Assembly (NCBI RefSeq): GCF_036242395.1
Contig: NZ_CP108458.1
Location: forward strand, 4,588,001 to 4,652,000
From: Kitasatospora sp. NBC_01266
GTDB lineage: Bacteria; Actinomycetota; Actinomycetes; Streptomycetales; Streptomycetaceae
Direction of reading: 5' to 3'
DNA: 64,000 nt
The position numbers and the translations under genes were made by a program. Position 1 is the stretch's first letter; each line of letters begins with the position of its first letter. The notes beneath the pieces are model-generated. The model saw nothing but the letters and a program-made list of their open reading frames with translations, was not told the origin of the DNA and made no database searches. This document shows, piece after piece, positions 18,763 through 25,302 of this stretch.

Positions 18763-18798
18763 TGCGCCTGCTGGTATGACCGCAGGCGCATTTTGTTT
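18763..18798 (+). promoter_or_regulatory. Terminator-like hairpin in the cold-shock gene leader
   Basis: A perfect 9-bp stem (18763-18771/18782-18790) with a 10-nt loop is followed directly by TTTTGTTT (18791-18798), the form of an intrinsic terminator, yet it lies about 90 bp upstream of the cold-shock start codon. A -10-like TACAGT is at 18720-18725. The hairpin could be an attenuator or temperature-sensitive leader. The upstream stretch 18466-18715 shows no gene. Confidence 0.6.
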
Positions 18799-18886
18799 CC
18801 CGGGCATTCACCGGGCGGGCCATCATCGCGGCGACGCGAAGCTCGCGAGGTGTGAGTTTCTTACTGCCCATTCAAGGAGATTTTTC

Positions 18887-19090
18887 ATGGCTAACGGCAC
18901 TGTGAAGTGGTTCAACGCGGAAAAGGGCTTCGGCTTCATCGAGCAGGAGGGTGGCGGTCCTGACGTGTTCGCCCACTACTCGAACATCAACGCCAACGGC
19001 TTCCGTGAGCTGCTCGAGGGCCAGAAGGTCGAGTTCGACGTCACGCAGGGCCAGAAGGGCCCGCAGGCGGAGAACATTCGCCCCCTCTAG
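18887..19090 (+). CDS. Cold-shock domain protein (CspA family)
   Basis: A 67-residue single OB-fold protein: MANGTVKWFNAEKGFGFI contains RNP1 (KGFGFI) and DVFAHYS is RNP2. It binds single-stranded nucleic acids and acts as an RNA chaperone. ATG 18887 has AAGGAGA 7 nt upstream. The long leader with a terminator-like hairpin suggests post-transcriptional control. Streptomycetes carry several paralogs, so I give no symbol. Confidence 0.97.
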   Translation: MANGTVKWFNAEKGFGFIEQEGGGPDVFAHYSNINANGFRELLEGQKVEFDVTQGQKGPQAENIRPL

Positions 19091-19121
19091 TCTTTTTCGC
19101 TGCCCGGCACCGACCGGCAGC

Positions 19122-19158
19122 AGGGGCCGGCATCGCGCATCAGCGTGGTGCCGGCCCT
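19122..19158 (+). terminator. Hairpin downstream of cold-shock gene
   Basis: GGCCGGCA pairs with TGCCGGCC within 19122-19132/19149-19158, about 30 bp past the stop. A T-run TCTTTTTC (19091-19098) precedes it instead of following it, so the assignment is moderate. The following 200 bp contain no supported gene. Confidence 0.45.
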
Positions 19159-19366
19159 CGGCGTTTCCGGCCCCGTGGCGGGGCGTCGGCTGGGCGCTGC
19201 CCTGTCGTAGCCCTGGCCCGAACCGGCCGGTGTGCTCCCGGGTCAGCTCGACCAGGAGCAGCCGTCCCGCCCTCTTCGGCCTGGCGCGGGTGGCAGACCG
19301 GCTGACGGCGCGGCCGACCGTGCCGGTGGGGCCGCTACGTGGCAGCGCCTTCCAGCGGCATGCAAA

Positions 19367-19396
19367 ATGCCCCCGAGCGATTCGCTTCGGGGGCAT
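19367..19396 (-). terminator. Original tRNA-Phe terminator, stranded beyond the island
   Basis: A 10-bp stem 19367-19376/19387-19396, read on the minus strand and followed by TTTT. It has the same first bases as the terminator at 23174-23203 that now serves the intact tRNA genes. It lies next to the tRNA-Phe 3' fragment, as expected if the island pushed the old tRNA 3' flank away. Confidence 0.7.
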
Positions 19397-19414
19397 CGTG
19401 TCTGTTCGGGACTG

Positions 19415-19459
19415 GTGGCCAGGGCCGGGGTCGAACCGGCGACCTTCCGCTTTTCAGGC
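19415..19459 (-). repeat. Left attachment repeat: 3' fragment of tRNA-Phe
   Basis: These 45 bases are identical to 23222-23266, which is the part of the tRNA-Phe gene from the anticodon loop to its 3' end. The rest of the tRNA is missing here. This is the classic footprint of a site-specific element that integrated into a tRNA gene and restored it with its own copy of the 3' end. Confidence 0.92.
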
Positions 19460-19540
19460 CAAGCCGGGGCGGTGAGATGCCCTGATTTGATCGCTGACGC
19501 CATCCGTAGAAGTGCGACGTCGGACGCCATGGTGCACGTC

Positions 19541-19568
19541 GGTTGGCGTCAGCGTTGGCGTCAAGCGG
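19541..19568. repeat. Two TTGGCGTCA repeats near the left island end, third copy at the right end
   Basis: GGTTGGCGTCAGCG (19541-19554) and CGTTGGCGTCAAGCGG (19553-19568) lie inside the left end; CGTTGGCGTCAAACGG lies at 23151-23166 inside the right end. Short direct repeats flanking the att core are what arm-type integrase binding sites look like; this is inference. Confidence 0.5.
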
Positions 19569-19592
19569 AGTCTCGGGATCGGACGGGGCTTG

Positions 19593-20831
19593 TCAGTCGA
19601 GGGTCCGCAGTTGCTGGTTGATCTCGCGCAGGTCGAGGTGGGCCGGGTCGAAGTCGGTTGCCGTCTTGAGGCCGAGCCAGCGAAGCAGGTCCTCGTGCTC
19701 CGGGTCGTCGGAGTCCTGGAGGGTCCGCTTGAGGTCCTCGTACCCGCCCGGTCCGCCGCAGTCCTCGGGTGGGCAGGCTCCGGCGCCGTCTACGCAGGCG
19801 GGATAGTGGTGGTCGGCCTCGGCTGTCATCCGGCGTTCGACGGTGATGCGGTGCTCCCACGAGTCGCCGAAATCGTAGTCGTAATCGAGGTGCGCGCCTT
19901 CCTTGACCAGGACGTTCAGGACAGCGGTGGTCTCGTCGACGAAGTCGAGTTCAGAGGAACGGCGTCCGTACTGGACGCCGTTGGCGCTGAACGCGTGCAG
20001 GTGACAGTTCTGCCAGCCCATGGCCGCCTGGATGACCCGGTGCAGGTTGTCGAGGCGGATACCGGCCGGCACCTGGACGCGGCGCCACACCGCGGGCTGA
20101 TCCACATCGGCGAGTTGGATGCGGAGCTCGTAGACCGGGTCGCCAGGGCGTGGCTCCCCGCGTAGCCGGGCCAGGGCTAGACGGCCGGCCGAGGTGAGAG
20201 CGACGGACTTGCCGGTCTGCTGGGCGGCCCCGAGCCCCCTGAGCGCCGCGAGGAGGCGATCCACGTCGCGGTCGTTGCTCTGACGCAGCAGGCGAAGGCG
20301 GTCCTCGGGAAGGTCGTCGAGGACGAAGAACCCGGACAGTGCCTCCCACACCGCAGTCCGCAGCTTCTGTTCCGGCACCGGGAGGTCGGCGGCGTAGAGG
20401 CTCGTCAGTACCGCCCGCATTCCGGCGGGGTACTCCTCCGCGAACATCGAGCCGAGCCACCCAGAGGGGAGTACCGTCTCGCCGATGCGCGGCAGGGCTT
20501 CGAACAGCGCGTCGAGGAGGCGCTCGGGGTCCTCCAGTAGGCGCGCGTTCTTCTTGACGGGCACCAGGCGGCCGCCGGTGACCCGGAGCAGCCGGGCCGC
20601 CTTGGCCCATTCGACCAGCAGGTTCAGGTGGTACAGCTCCTGGCTGGACTTGGTCTTGAAGGTCCTGTCACCGATGGCCGGGTCGATGGTGTCGCCGGTC
20701 TCCAGGAGTGTGACCAGGGTCCGCGCGTCCGCGAGGGCGACCTTGCCCGTCTGGGTGAGCTTGCGTCCCGCGCCGATCCAGCTGACGAGACCTCGGACCT
20801 GCTCGACGGTGCGTGGCTGCTCGGGTTCCAT
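19593..20831 (-). CDS. pRiA4b ORF-3-like domain protein
   Basis: A 412-residue protein. The N-terminal half (to about 230) is helical and includes VALTSAGRLALARL, a winged-helix-like segment. The C-terminal half has the plasmid pRiA4b ORF-3 fold: YELRIQLADVDQPAVWRRV, NLHRVIQAAMGWQNCHLHAF, YDYDFGDSWEH and ACPPEDCGGPGGY. The function of this family is unknown, but it is common on mobile elements. ATG 20831 is chosen for its AGGAAG; the frame reaches ATG 20885, which would leave only 19 bp to the divergent start and collide with that gene's promoter. Confidence 0.8.
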   Translation of the reverse strand: MEPEQPRTVEQVRGLVSWIGAGRKLTQTGKVALADARTLVTLLETGDTIDPAIGDRTFKTKSSQELYHLNLLVEWAKAARLLRVTGGRLVPVKKNARLLEDPERLLDALFEALPRIGETVLPSGWLGSMFAEEYPAGMRAVLTSLYAADLPVPEQKLRTAVWEALSGFFVLDDLPEDRLRLLRQSNDRDVDRLLAALRGLGAAQQTGKSVALTSAGRLALARLRGEPRPGDPVYELRIQLADVDQPAVWRRVQVPAGIRLDNLHRVIQAAMGWQNCHLHAFSANGVQYGRRSSELDFVDETTAVLNVLVKEGAHLDYDYDFGDSWEHRITVERRMTAEADHHYPACVDGAGACPPEDCGGPGGYEDLKRTLQDSDDPEHEDLLRWLGLKTATDFDPAHLDLREINQQLRTLD

Positions 20832-20891
20832 CGCCGCTTCCTGTCTGCTCAGACGCTCGAGGATTCCATCATCGAGGATCGGCATTCCCGT

Positions 20892-20897
20892 TAGGCT
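20892..20897 (+). promoter_or_regulatory. Candidate -10 box, leaderless arrangement
   Basis: TAGGCT lies 7 nt before ATG 20905, with no Shine-Dalgarno between. Confidence 0.4.
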
Positions 20898-20904
20898 CGC
20901 GGCG

Positions 20905-22038
20905 ATGAGCGAGTACCAGTACTACGAGTTCCTGGCGATCGACCGACCGCTGACCAGCGACGAGCAGGAGCAACTGCGGTCGCTGTCCACCCGGGCCCGG
21001 ATCACCGCGACCAGCTTCACCAACGAGTATCAGTGGGGCAACTTCCGCGGTGACCCTCGGCGGATGGTGGAGCAGTACTACGACGCCCACCTCTACCTGA
21101 CCAACTGGGGCACCCACCAGGTGATCCTGCGCCTGCCCAAGGGGCAGCTCACGCTGCGAGCGCTGGACCCGTACTGCTTCGACGAGTGCGTCGAGGCATG
21201 GACGACCAAGACCCACCTCGTCCTGGACCTGCGCAGCGAGGACGAGAGCGGGGACTGGGACGAGGGTGCCGAGGACTCGCTCGGTGCCATCGCCGGGGTG
21301 CGGGCCGAGCTGGCCGCCGGGGATCGCCGCGCCCTGTACCTCGCATGGCTGTCCGCCGTCGGCGCCTGGGCACTCCAGGAGGACGACGAGGAGGCCTGCC
21401 GGGCGGCGGTCGAGCCCCCGGTCCCGGCCGGGCTCGACCGGCTCACCGCACCGCAGCGAGCGCTCGCGGACTTCCTGCGCGTTGATGCCGACCTGCTGGC
21501 GGTCGCCGCCCAGGCCAGCCCGCCCGCTCCCGAGCCTCCGAAGAGGCCCGGGAAGAAGGAGCTGGAACCGCAGATCGCCGCACTCCCCGACAAGGAGAAG
21601 AACGACCTCCTGCTGCGCCTGGCCCTGGGCAGTGAGGCGCAGCTGGGCGCCGAACTGCTGCGCCGCCTGCGCGGCGAACCGGTTGCCGCGCCCGTGCCGG
21701 GGCAGCGATCCGCAGCTGAACTGCTGGATGCAGCGCACGCGCGGGCCGCCGGGCGCCGACAGCGCGCCGAGCGGGTTCGAGACGAGGCGCGGGCAAAGAA
21801 GCTGACCGCCCTGGCCGCCGACGAGGAGGCGATCTGGCGGGAGGTCGAGAACCACGTCGCCCGCAAGCAGGTGGCCCGCTACGACGCCGCAGTGGCCCTT
21901 CTGGTCGAGCTCCGCGATGCCTGTGACCACGTCGGACGCGGACTTGAGTTCCGGCAGCGGCTGGCCGCGCTCCGCGAGGAGCACCGGCACCTGCCTGGCC
22001 TGCTGCGCAGACTCGACGACCGGGTGCTGCGCGGCTGA
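20905..22038 (+). CDS. Conserved hypothetical protein of the tRNA-Phe island
   Basis: A 377-residue soluble protein of unknown function. It begins MSEYQYYEFLAIDRPLTSDE and contains LSTRARITATSFTNEYQWG, MVEQYYDAHLYLTNWGTHQV and LPKGQLTLRALDPYC, segments I recognise from a widespread actinobacterial family without an assigned role. The C-terminal third (about 250-377) is strongly charged and helical, with KLTALAADEEAIWREVENH, and may form a coiled coil. It is divergent from the pRiA4b-like gene and 73 bp upstream of the toxin gene. Confidence 0.7.
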   Translation: MSEYQYYEFLAIDRPLTSDEQEQLRSLSTRARITATSFTNEYQWGNFRGDPRRMVEQYYDAHLYLTNWGTHQVILRLPKGQLTLRALDPYCFDECVEAWTTKTHLVLDLRSEDESGDWDEGAEDSLGAIAGVRAELAAGDRRALYLAWLSAVGAWALQEDDEEACRAAVEPPVPAGLDRLTAPQRALADFLRVDADLLAVAAQASPPAPEPPKRPGKKELEPQIAALPDKEKNDLLLRLALGSEAQLGAELLRRLRGEPVAAPVPGQRSAAELLDAAHARAAGRRQRAERVRDEARAKKLTALAADEEAIWREVENHVARKQVARYDAAVALLVELRDACDHVGRGLEFRQRLAALREEHRHLPGLLRRLDDRVLRG

Positions 22039-22078
22039 CGTCACCCGCACGCACGGGACGCTTGAAACGAACCGACGA

Positions 22079-22116
22079 CCCATACCATCTGCGTAATATA
22101 CAGTGGCTGGTATGGG
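22079..22116. promoter_or_regulatory. Palindromic operator/promoter of the toxin-antitoxin operon
   Basis: Perfect 9-bp arms CCCATACCA (22079-22087) and TGGTATGGG (22108-22116) flank 20 bp. The right arm contains the toxin ATG (22112), and a -10 box TACAGT (22099-22104) lies 7 nt before it. Such operators are normally bound by the antitoxin or the complex for autoregulation. Confidence 0.6.
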
Positions 22117-22488
22117 CGAGCGCTACTCCATCGAGCTGGAACCGGAGGTGCGTCTCTGGCTTGCGAGTCTCACCCCGCAGCACTATCGGCAGGTCGAGGA
22201 GAAGGCTGATCTCCTTGCCGAGTACCCAACCACGCTCGACGAACCGCACTCGCGGAACCTGGGTGATGGGGTGCGTGAACTGCGCCTCGGCCTGAGCGGG
22301 AACGCGGTGCGGATCAGCTACTGGCTGGCGCCTGGACGCCGCATCGTTCTGCTTACCGTCTTTCGCAAGACCCGAATGCGTGAGGAAGTGGAGGTCAAAC
22401 GAGCCAAGGCTGCCAAGCTGGTGTGCGAGACGGGCATCCTGGAGCTCATGAGATCTACAGCCGCAACACGGCGGAGGAGGAACGGTGA
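22112..22488 (+). pseudogene. RelE/HigB-type toxin with a frameshift near its C-terminus
   Basis: The core (about 110 residues) matches Gp49-like RelE/HigB toxins: ERYSIELEPEVRLWLASL, NLGDGVRELRLGLSGNAVR, ISYWLAPGRRIVLLTVFRKT and REEVEVKRAKA. These are ribosome-dependent mRNA interferases. After about residue 112 the frame changes: in the +1 frame from 22447 the DNA reads HEIYSRNTAEEER and a TGA that overlaps the antitoxin GTG by 4 nt, the normal ending. In the original frame the protein runs on to 22666 with an unrelated Arg-rich tail inside the antitoxin gene. A small indel at 22425-22447 is likely. The active core may still fold. Confidence 0.75.
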
Positions 22489-22820
22489 ACCACGCACGCT
22501 GGCAGCTGGCTCGGGACAAGCGCGCGCTTCACAGGGAGTTCGAGCCCCCTGCGATCATCGCCGAGCGGGAGCAGATTCGTCTGGCCATGGCGCTCGGCCA
22601 GCTCGTCTACGACCGGCGTACCCAGTTGGGACTGAGCGAGGACGATCTGGCGGTTCGCCTCGGTAGCACCGCTGACGAGGTGGAACACATCGAGGTTGGT
22701 GGAGTCCTCCCGGTCACGTCCGACCTGCTTCTCCGGATTGCCGCGGCTCTGGAGGTGTCCGTGGATGTCCATCTGGCGACCTCGGGCACGGCAGTCAGCT
22801 TCGCCGCTCGCGCCGCATAG
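22485..22820 (+). CDS. XRE family antitoxin
   Basis: A 111-residue protein with an N-terminal helical extension and a helix-turn-helix (about residues 45-95: LGLSEDDLAVRLGSTADEV, LLLRIAAALEVSVDVHL) of the HigA/XRE type. GTG 22485 follows GGAGGAGG. It is the expected partner of the upstream toxin and probably binds the palindrome at 22079-22116. The next HTH gene starts 13 bp downstream. Confidence 0.8.
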   Translation: MNHARWQLARDKRALHREFEPPAIIAEREQIRLAMALGQLVYDRRTQLGLSEDDLAVRLGSTADEVEHIEVGGVLPVTSDLLLRIAAALEVSVDVHLATSGTAVSFAARAA

Positions 22821-22833
22821 CCAGGAGGAAGCC

Positions 22834-23094
22834 GTGGACTATGGGCAGCAGTTGTCGGCCGCTCTGCGGGACAGGCGAAGGCAACTGGGGATCTCCCAGG
22901 CCGAACTCGCCCGGCGGGCCGGCATGACGCAGCCTGGCATCTCCCGCGTGGAACTGGGGGACACGACCCCGACCCTTCCCCTCCTGGCGCGGCTCGCCAA
23001 GGCGTTGGAGGCAGACCTCGACATCCGGCTGGCCCCCCTGGACGGAAGGACGACGATGCGCTTCGTGCCCCACCGTCACGCCGACGCGGCGTGA
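22834..23094 (+). CDS. Second XRE family regulator of the toxin-antitoxin operon
   Basis: An 86-residue protein that is nearly all helix-turn-helix: ALRDRRRQLGISQAELARRA, MTQPGISRVELGDTTPTL and LARLAKALEADLDIRLAPL. GTG 22834 has AGGAGGAA 3 nt upstream. Two successive XRE genes after one toxin gene suggest either a three-component system or a duplicated antitoxin. It is the last gene before the right end of the island. Confidence 0.82.
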   Translation: MDYGQQLSAALRDRRRQLGISQAELARRAGMTQPGISRVELGDTTPTLPLLARLAKALEADLDIRLAPLDGRTTMRFVPHRHADAA

Positions 23095-23173
23095 CGGCAG
23101 TGGCAGTGGCGTTGCGGCAAAGACGCGGAGGGTCTGACCGTCCGCCGTCCCGTTGGCGTCAAACGGCACAAAA

Positions 23174-23203
23174 ATGCCCCCGAAGTGAGCTCTTCGAGGG
23201 CAT
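23174..23203 (-). terminator. Intrinsic terminator of the tRNA-Glu/Asp/Phe cluster
   Basis: A 12-bp stem with one mismatch (23174-23185/23192-23203), followed on the minus strand by a run of five T. It lies inside the island, so the island brought a replacement terminator. Confidence 0.85.
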
Positions 23204-23221
23204 GATGCCTGGTCAGGCTAT

Positions 23222-23266
23222 GTGGCCAGGGCCGGGGTCGAACCGGCGACCTTCCGCTTTTCAGGC
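23222..23266 (-). repeat. Right attachment repeat within tRNA-Phe
   Basis: The 45 bases are identical to 19415-19459. They cover the 3' half of the intact tRNA-Phe gene plus one flanking base. Confidence 0.92.
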
Positions 23267-23296
23267 GGACGCTCGTACCAACTGAGCTACCTGGCC
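23223..23296 (-). tRNA. tRNA-Phe (anticodon GAA)
   Basis: Complete 74-nt cloverleaf: acceptor GGCCAGG/CCTGGCC, anticodon loop CTGAAAA, T loop TTCGACC. CCA is not encoded. Its 3' half is the integration site of the island. It is the last of three tRNA genes on the minus strand. Confidence 0.97.
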
Positions 23297-23323
23297 GTAC
23301 TGCACCATCCCTCGCGGGATGCG

Positions 23324-23397
23324 CGATCCTGACGGGACTTGAACCCGCGACCTCCACCTTGACAGGGTGGCGAGCTAACCAACTGCTCCACAGGACC
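23324..23397 (-). tRNA. tRNA-Asp (anticodon GTC)
   Basis: 74-nt cloverleaf nearly identical to the copy at 8580-8656, with acceptor GGTCCTG/CAGGATC and anticodon loop CTGTCAA. CCA is not encoded. Confidence 0.97.
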
Positions 23398-23456
23398 TTG
23401 ACAGAGCCTTGCGACCCTGGACTTTACTACGTTTACTGCTGCCTTGCGGTACTGCG

Positions 23457-23529
23457 TGCCCCCAACGGGATTCGAACCCGTGCTACCGCCTTGAAAGGGC
23501 GGCGTCCTGGGCCACTAGACGATGAGGGC
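23457..23529 (-). tRNA. tRNA-Glu (anticodon TTC)
   Basis: 73-nt cloverleaf, acceptor GCCCTCA pairing TGGGGGC, anticodon loop CTTTCAA, T loop TTCGAAT. It is first in the minus-strand cluster Glu-Asp-Phe. Confidence 0.96.
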
Positions 23530-23645
23530 TTTCGGCCCGCCCGGCTGAGTTCCAGCGGTCGGGGACGTGAGAAGCATATGGGATGCAGGCGGGAACGCCA
23601 AAACGGTTTCGGTTCGGCGGGCCGGGGGTGCGGCGGCGGGGTGGG

Positions 23646-23987
23646 TCAGGACCAGCCCAGCTCGTGCAACTCGTGGTCGTCGAAGCCGAAGTGGTGGGCG
23701 ACTTCGTGGATCACGGTGGTGCGGACCTCGACGACGGCGAGCTCCCGGGTCTCGCACAGCCGCAGGGTGGGGCCGCGGTAGATGATGATCCGATCGGGCA
23801 GGACGCCGGCGTACCACTCGCCCCGCTCGGTGAGGGGAGTCCCCTCGTAGAGGCCGAGCAGGTCGGGTGTCGCGGGGTCGGGCTCGTCCTCGACGAAGAC
23901 GGCCACGTTGTCCATCATCGCCGCCAGCTGCGAGGGGATCTGGTCGAGGGCGTCGCTGACCAGAGATTCGAAATCGTCCCGGCTCAT
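23646..23987 (-). CDS. Zincin-like metallopeptidase (DUF1025/MopA-type HEVAHHFG)
   Basis: A 113-residue protein with the metal-binding motif TVIHEVAHHFGFDDHEL near its C-terminus (HExxH plus a downstream His/Asp) and the preceding LPDRIIIYRGP strand typical of the small zincin-like family PF06262. Residues 1-50 are acidic and contain NVAVFVEDEP. Its substrate is unknown. ATG 23987 is used; a GTG two codons upstream is possible. Confidence 0.85.
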   Translation of the reverse strand: MSRDDFESLVSDALDQIPSQLAAMMDNVAVFVEDEPDPATPDLLGLYEGTPLTERGEWYAGVLPDRIIIYRGPTLRLCETRELAVVEVRTTVIHEVAHHFGFDDHELHELGWS

Positions 23988-24161
23988 GTCCACGGGCTCA
24001 TTGTCGGGGGCGCGGTGAGGGCATGCCAGGTGATGGACCGTCCGGTCGGCTCGATCCGGTGGGCGGCGGGCCGTGTCCCCGCGGCCGGACGGGCGTTGGG
24101 CACCGCAAGGGGCCGCGGCTCGGTGCGGCCGGGGTGGGGCGTGCGGGAGAGGCGGCGGCAA

Positions 24162-25106
24162 ATGGTTCCGACGGGTGCGAGCGGGCGTTCGAGTGGCCGG
24201 GGTGCGGCGGCGCGGGTCGTCGCCGGGCGGGTGCGGCCGCCCCGGGAGCGGGTCTCGGCGGCGGCGCGGGTGCGGGGCACCCGGGCGACGGTCGCCGGCC
24301 CGGCGGGCCGTGGCGGGGTGCGGGCCGCTCGTGGGGCGCAGCGGTCGGCGGTGCTCCGTTCGGTGGCGGTCCGCACGGCTGTGCTGGCGCTCGCCGGGCT
24401 GAGCGTGGCCGGGTGCATGGAGGTCGGGTCGGGCGAGCAGCCGGTCGGGCACGCCTCGGCGGTGGCCGGGCCGAGCGTGAAGGCCTCCGGCGGGGCCAGC
24501 GCCCAGGCGCGGCCCGGGGCGCGGTCGGAGCACGGCGGCGGACGGGGCGCGGGGGCGTCCGGGGCCGCCACGGCGAGCGGCGGCGAGGTGGCACCCGTGA
24601 ACGACCCGAGCCCGGGTGTGTCACCGGCGCCCGGGCAGCCAGGGGGCGTGGTCGCGGTGCCCGCGCCGGTGGAGGCCAACGCGCAGGGGGCGCCCGGCGG
24701 CCCGGTGGGCGCCGGGGCGGTCGGTGGTGCGCCGGGAGCGGCCGGGGAGCCGGGGGGCGGGCGCGGCGCCGGTGCGGCCGGTGGTGCGGCGGGTGCCGGC
24801 ACGCCGGGCGCCGGTGGTGCCGCCGGGAGCGGCGCGGGAGGCACGGGTGCCGGCGGCGGGGCGTCGGCGAGCCCCGGCGGCGCGGGCGGGGCGTCCGGCT
24901 CCGGCGGGGTGGCCGGGGGTGGTGCCGCGGGTGGCGCCGGGTCCGCCGGCGGCCCGTCGGTCGGGCCGGGACACCCGTCGAGCCCGCCGCCGTCCCAGTC
25001 CGCGCTGCCCGCGCCGTCCGCGAGCGGCAGTGGCTCGGGGGGTGGCACGGGCGGCGGATCGGGGAGCGGATCCGCTGCCGGAGGTGCCGGTTCGGGCGCA
25101 CATTGA
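24162..25106 (+). CDS. Gly/Ala-rich low-complexity putative lipoprotein
   Basis: A 314-residue frame whose internal segment TAVLALAGLSVAGC is a good lipoprotein signal with lipobox VAGC, followed by about 225 residues almost wholly Gly, Ala, Ser and Pro. If the true start is GTG 24351 (MLRSVAVRTAVLALAGLSVAGC) the signal would be a normal 22 residues; from ATG 24162 it is preceded by a long Arg-rich stretch. It would sit on the outside of the membrane as a flexible surface protein. High GC makes open frames common here on both strands, so confidence is moderate. Confidence 0.45.
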   Translation: MVPTGASGRSSGRGAAARVVAGRVRPPRERVSAAARVRGTRATVAGPAGRGGVRAARGAQRSAVLRSVAVRTAVLALAGLSVAGCMEVGSGEQPVGHASAVAGPSVKASGGASAQARPGARSEHGGGRGAGASGAATASGGEVAPVNDPSPGVSPAPGQPGGVVAVPAPVEANAQGAPGGPVGAGAVGGAPGAAGEPGGGRGAGAAGGAAGAGTPGAGGAAGSGAGGTGAGGGASASPGGAGGASGSGGVAGGGAAGGAGSAGGPSVGPGHPSSPPPSQSALPAPSASGSGSGGGTGGGSGSGSAAGGAGSGAH

Positions 25107-25302
25107 CGGGTCGACCAGCGCATTTGCCTTCGGACTGATGGCTCGTCTATGGTGGTAGATCGTTCGTTTGATCCATTTGACTGGCGCCCTGTTCCCATCT
25201 GGCGCCCTTGGCGCGTTCCGGCGATCCGTGGCTGACCGCATAGAGGCGGTTGTAAGTCATTACCCCGGACTTTGGCGCGTGCCACTTCCGGAAGGTTTTG
25301 CA
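25107..25302 (+). promoter_or_regulatory. Leader/promoter region of the DEAD-box helicase gene
   Basis: A less GC-rich stretch with a repeated TGGCGCCCT (near 25181 and 25200) and a ribosome binding site GGAAGG at 25290-25295. No separate gene is seen. Confidence 0.4.

Larger units (their letters stand above)
19415..23266. mobile_element. Genomic island integrated in tRNA-Phe (3.8 kb, no integrase)
   Basis: The island is bounded by 45-bp perfect repeats made of tRNA-Phe 3' sequence. It carries a pRiA4b ORF-3-like gene, a divergent unknown gene and a toxin-antitoxin operon. Imperfect copies of TTGGCGTCA lie just inside both ends (19543-19562 and 23152-23160). No integrase, excisionase or transfer gene is present, so it is a decayed or trans-mobilised relative of actinomycete integrative elements. 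Confidence 0.85.

Noticed and set aside
19460..23222. Search for an integrase or replication gene in the tRNA-Phe island
   Set aside because: No tyrosine or serine recombinase motifs were found in either strand; the island is reported as integrase-less.
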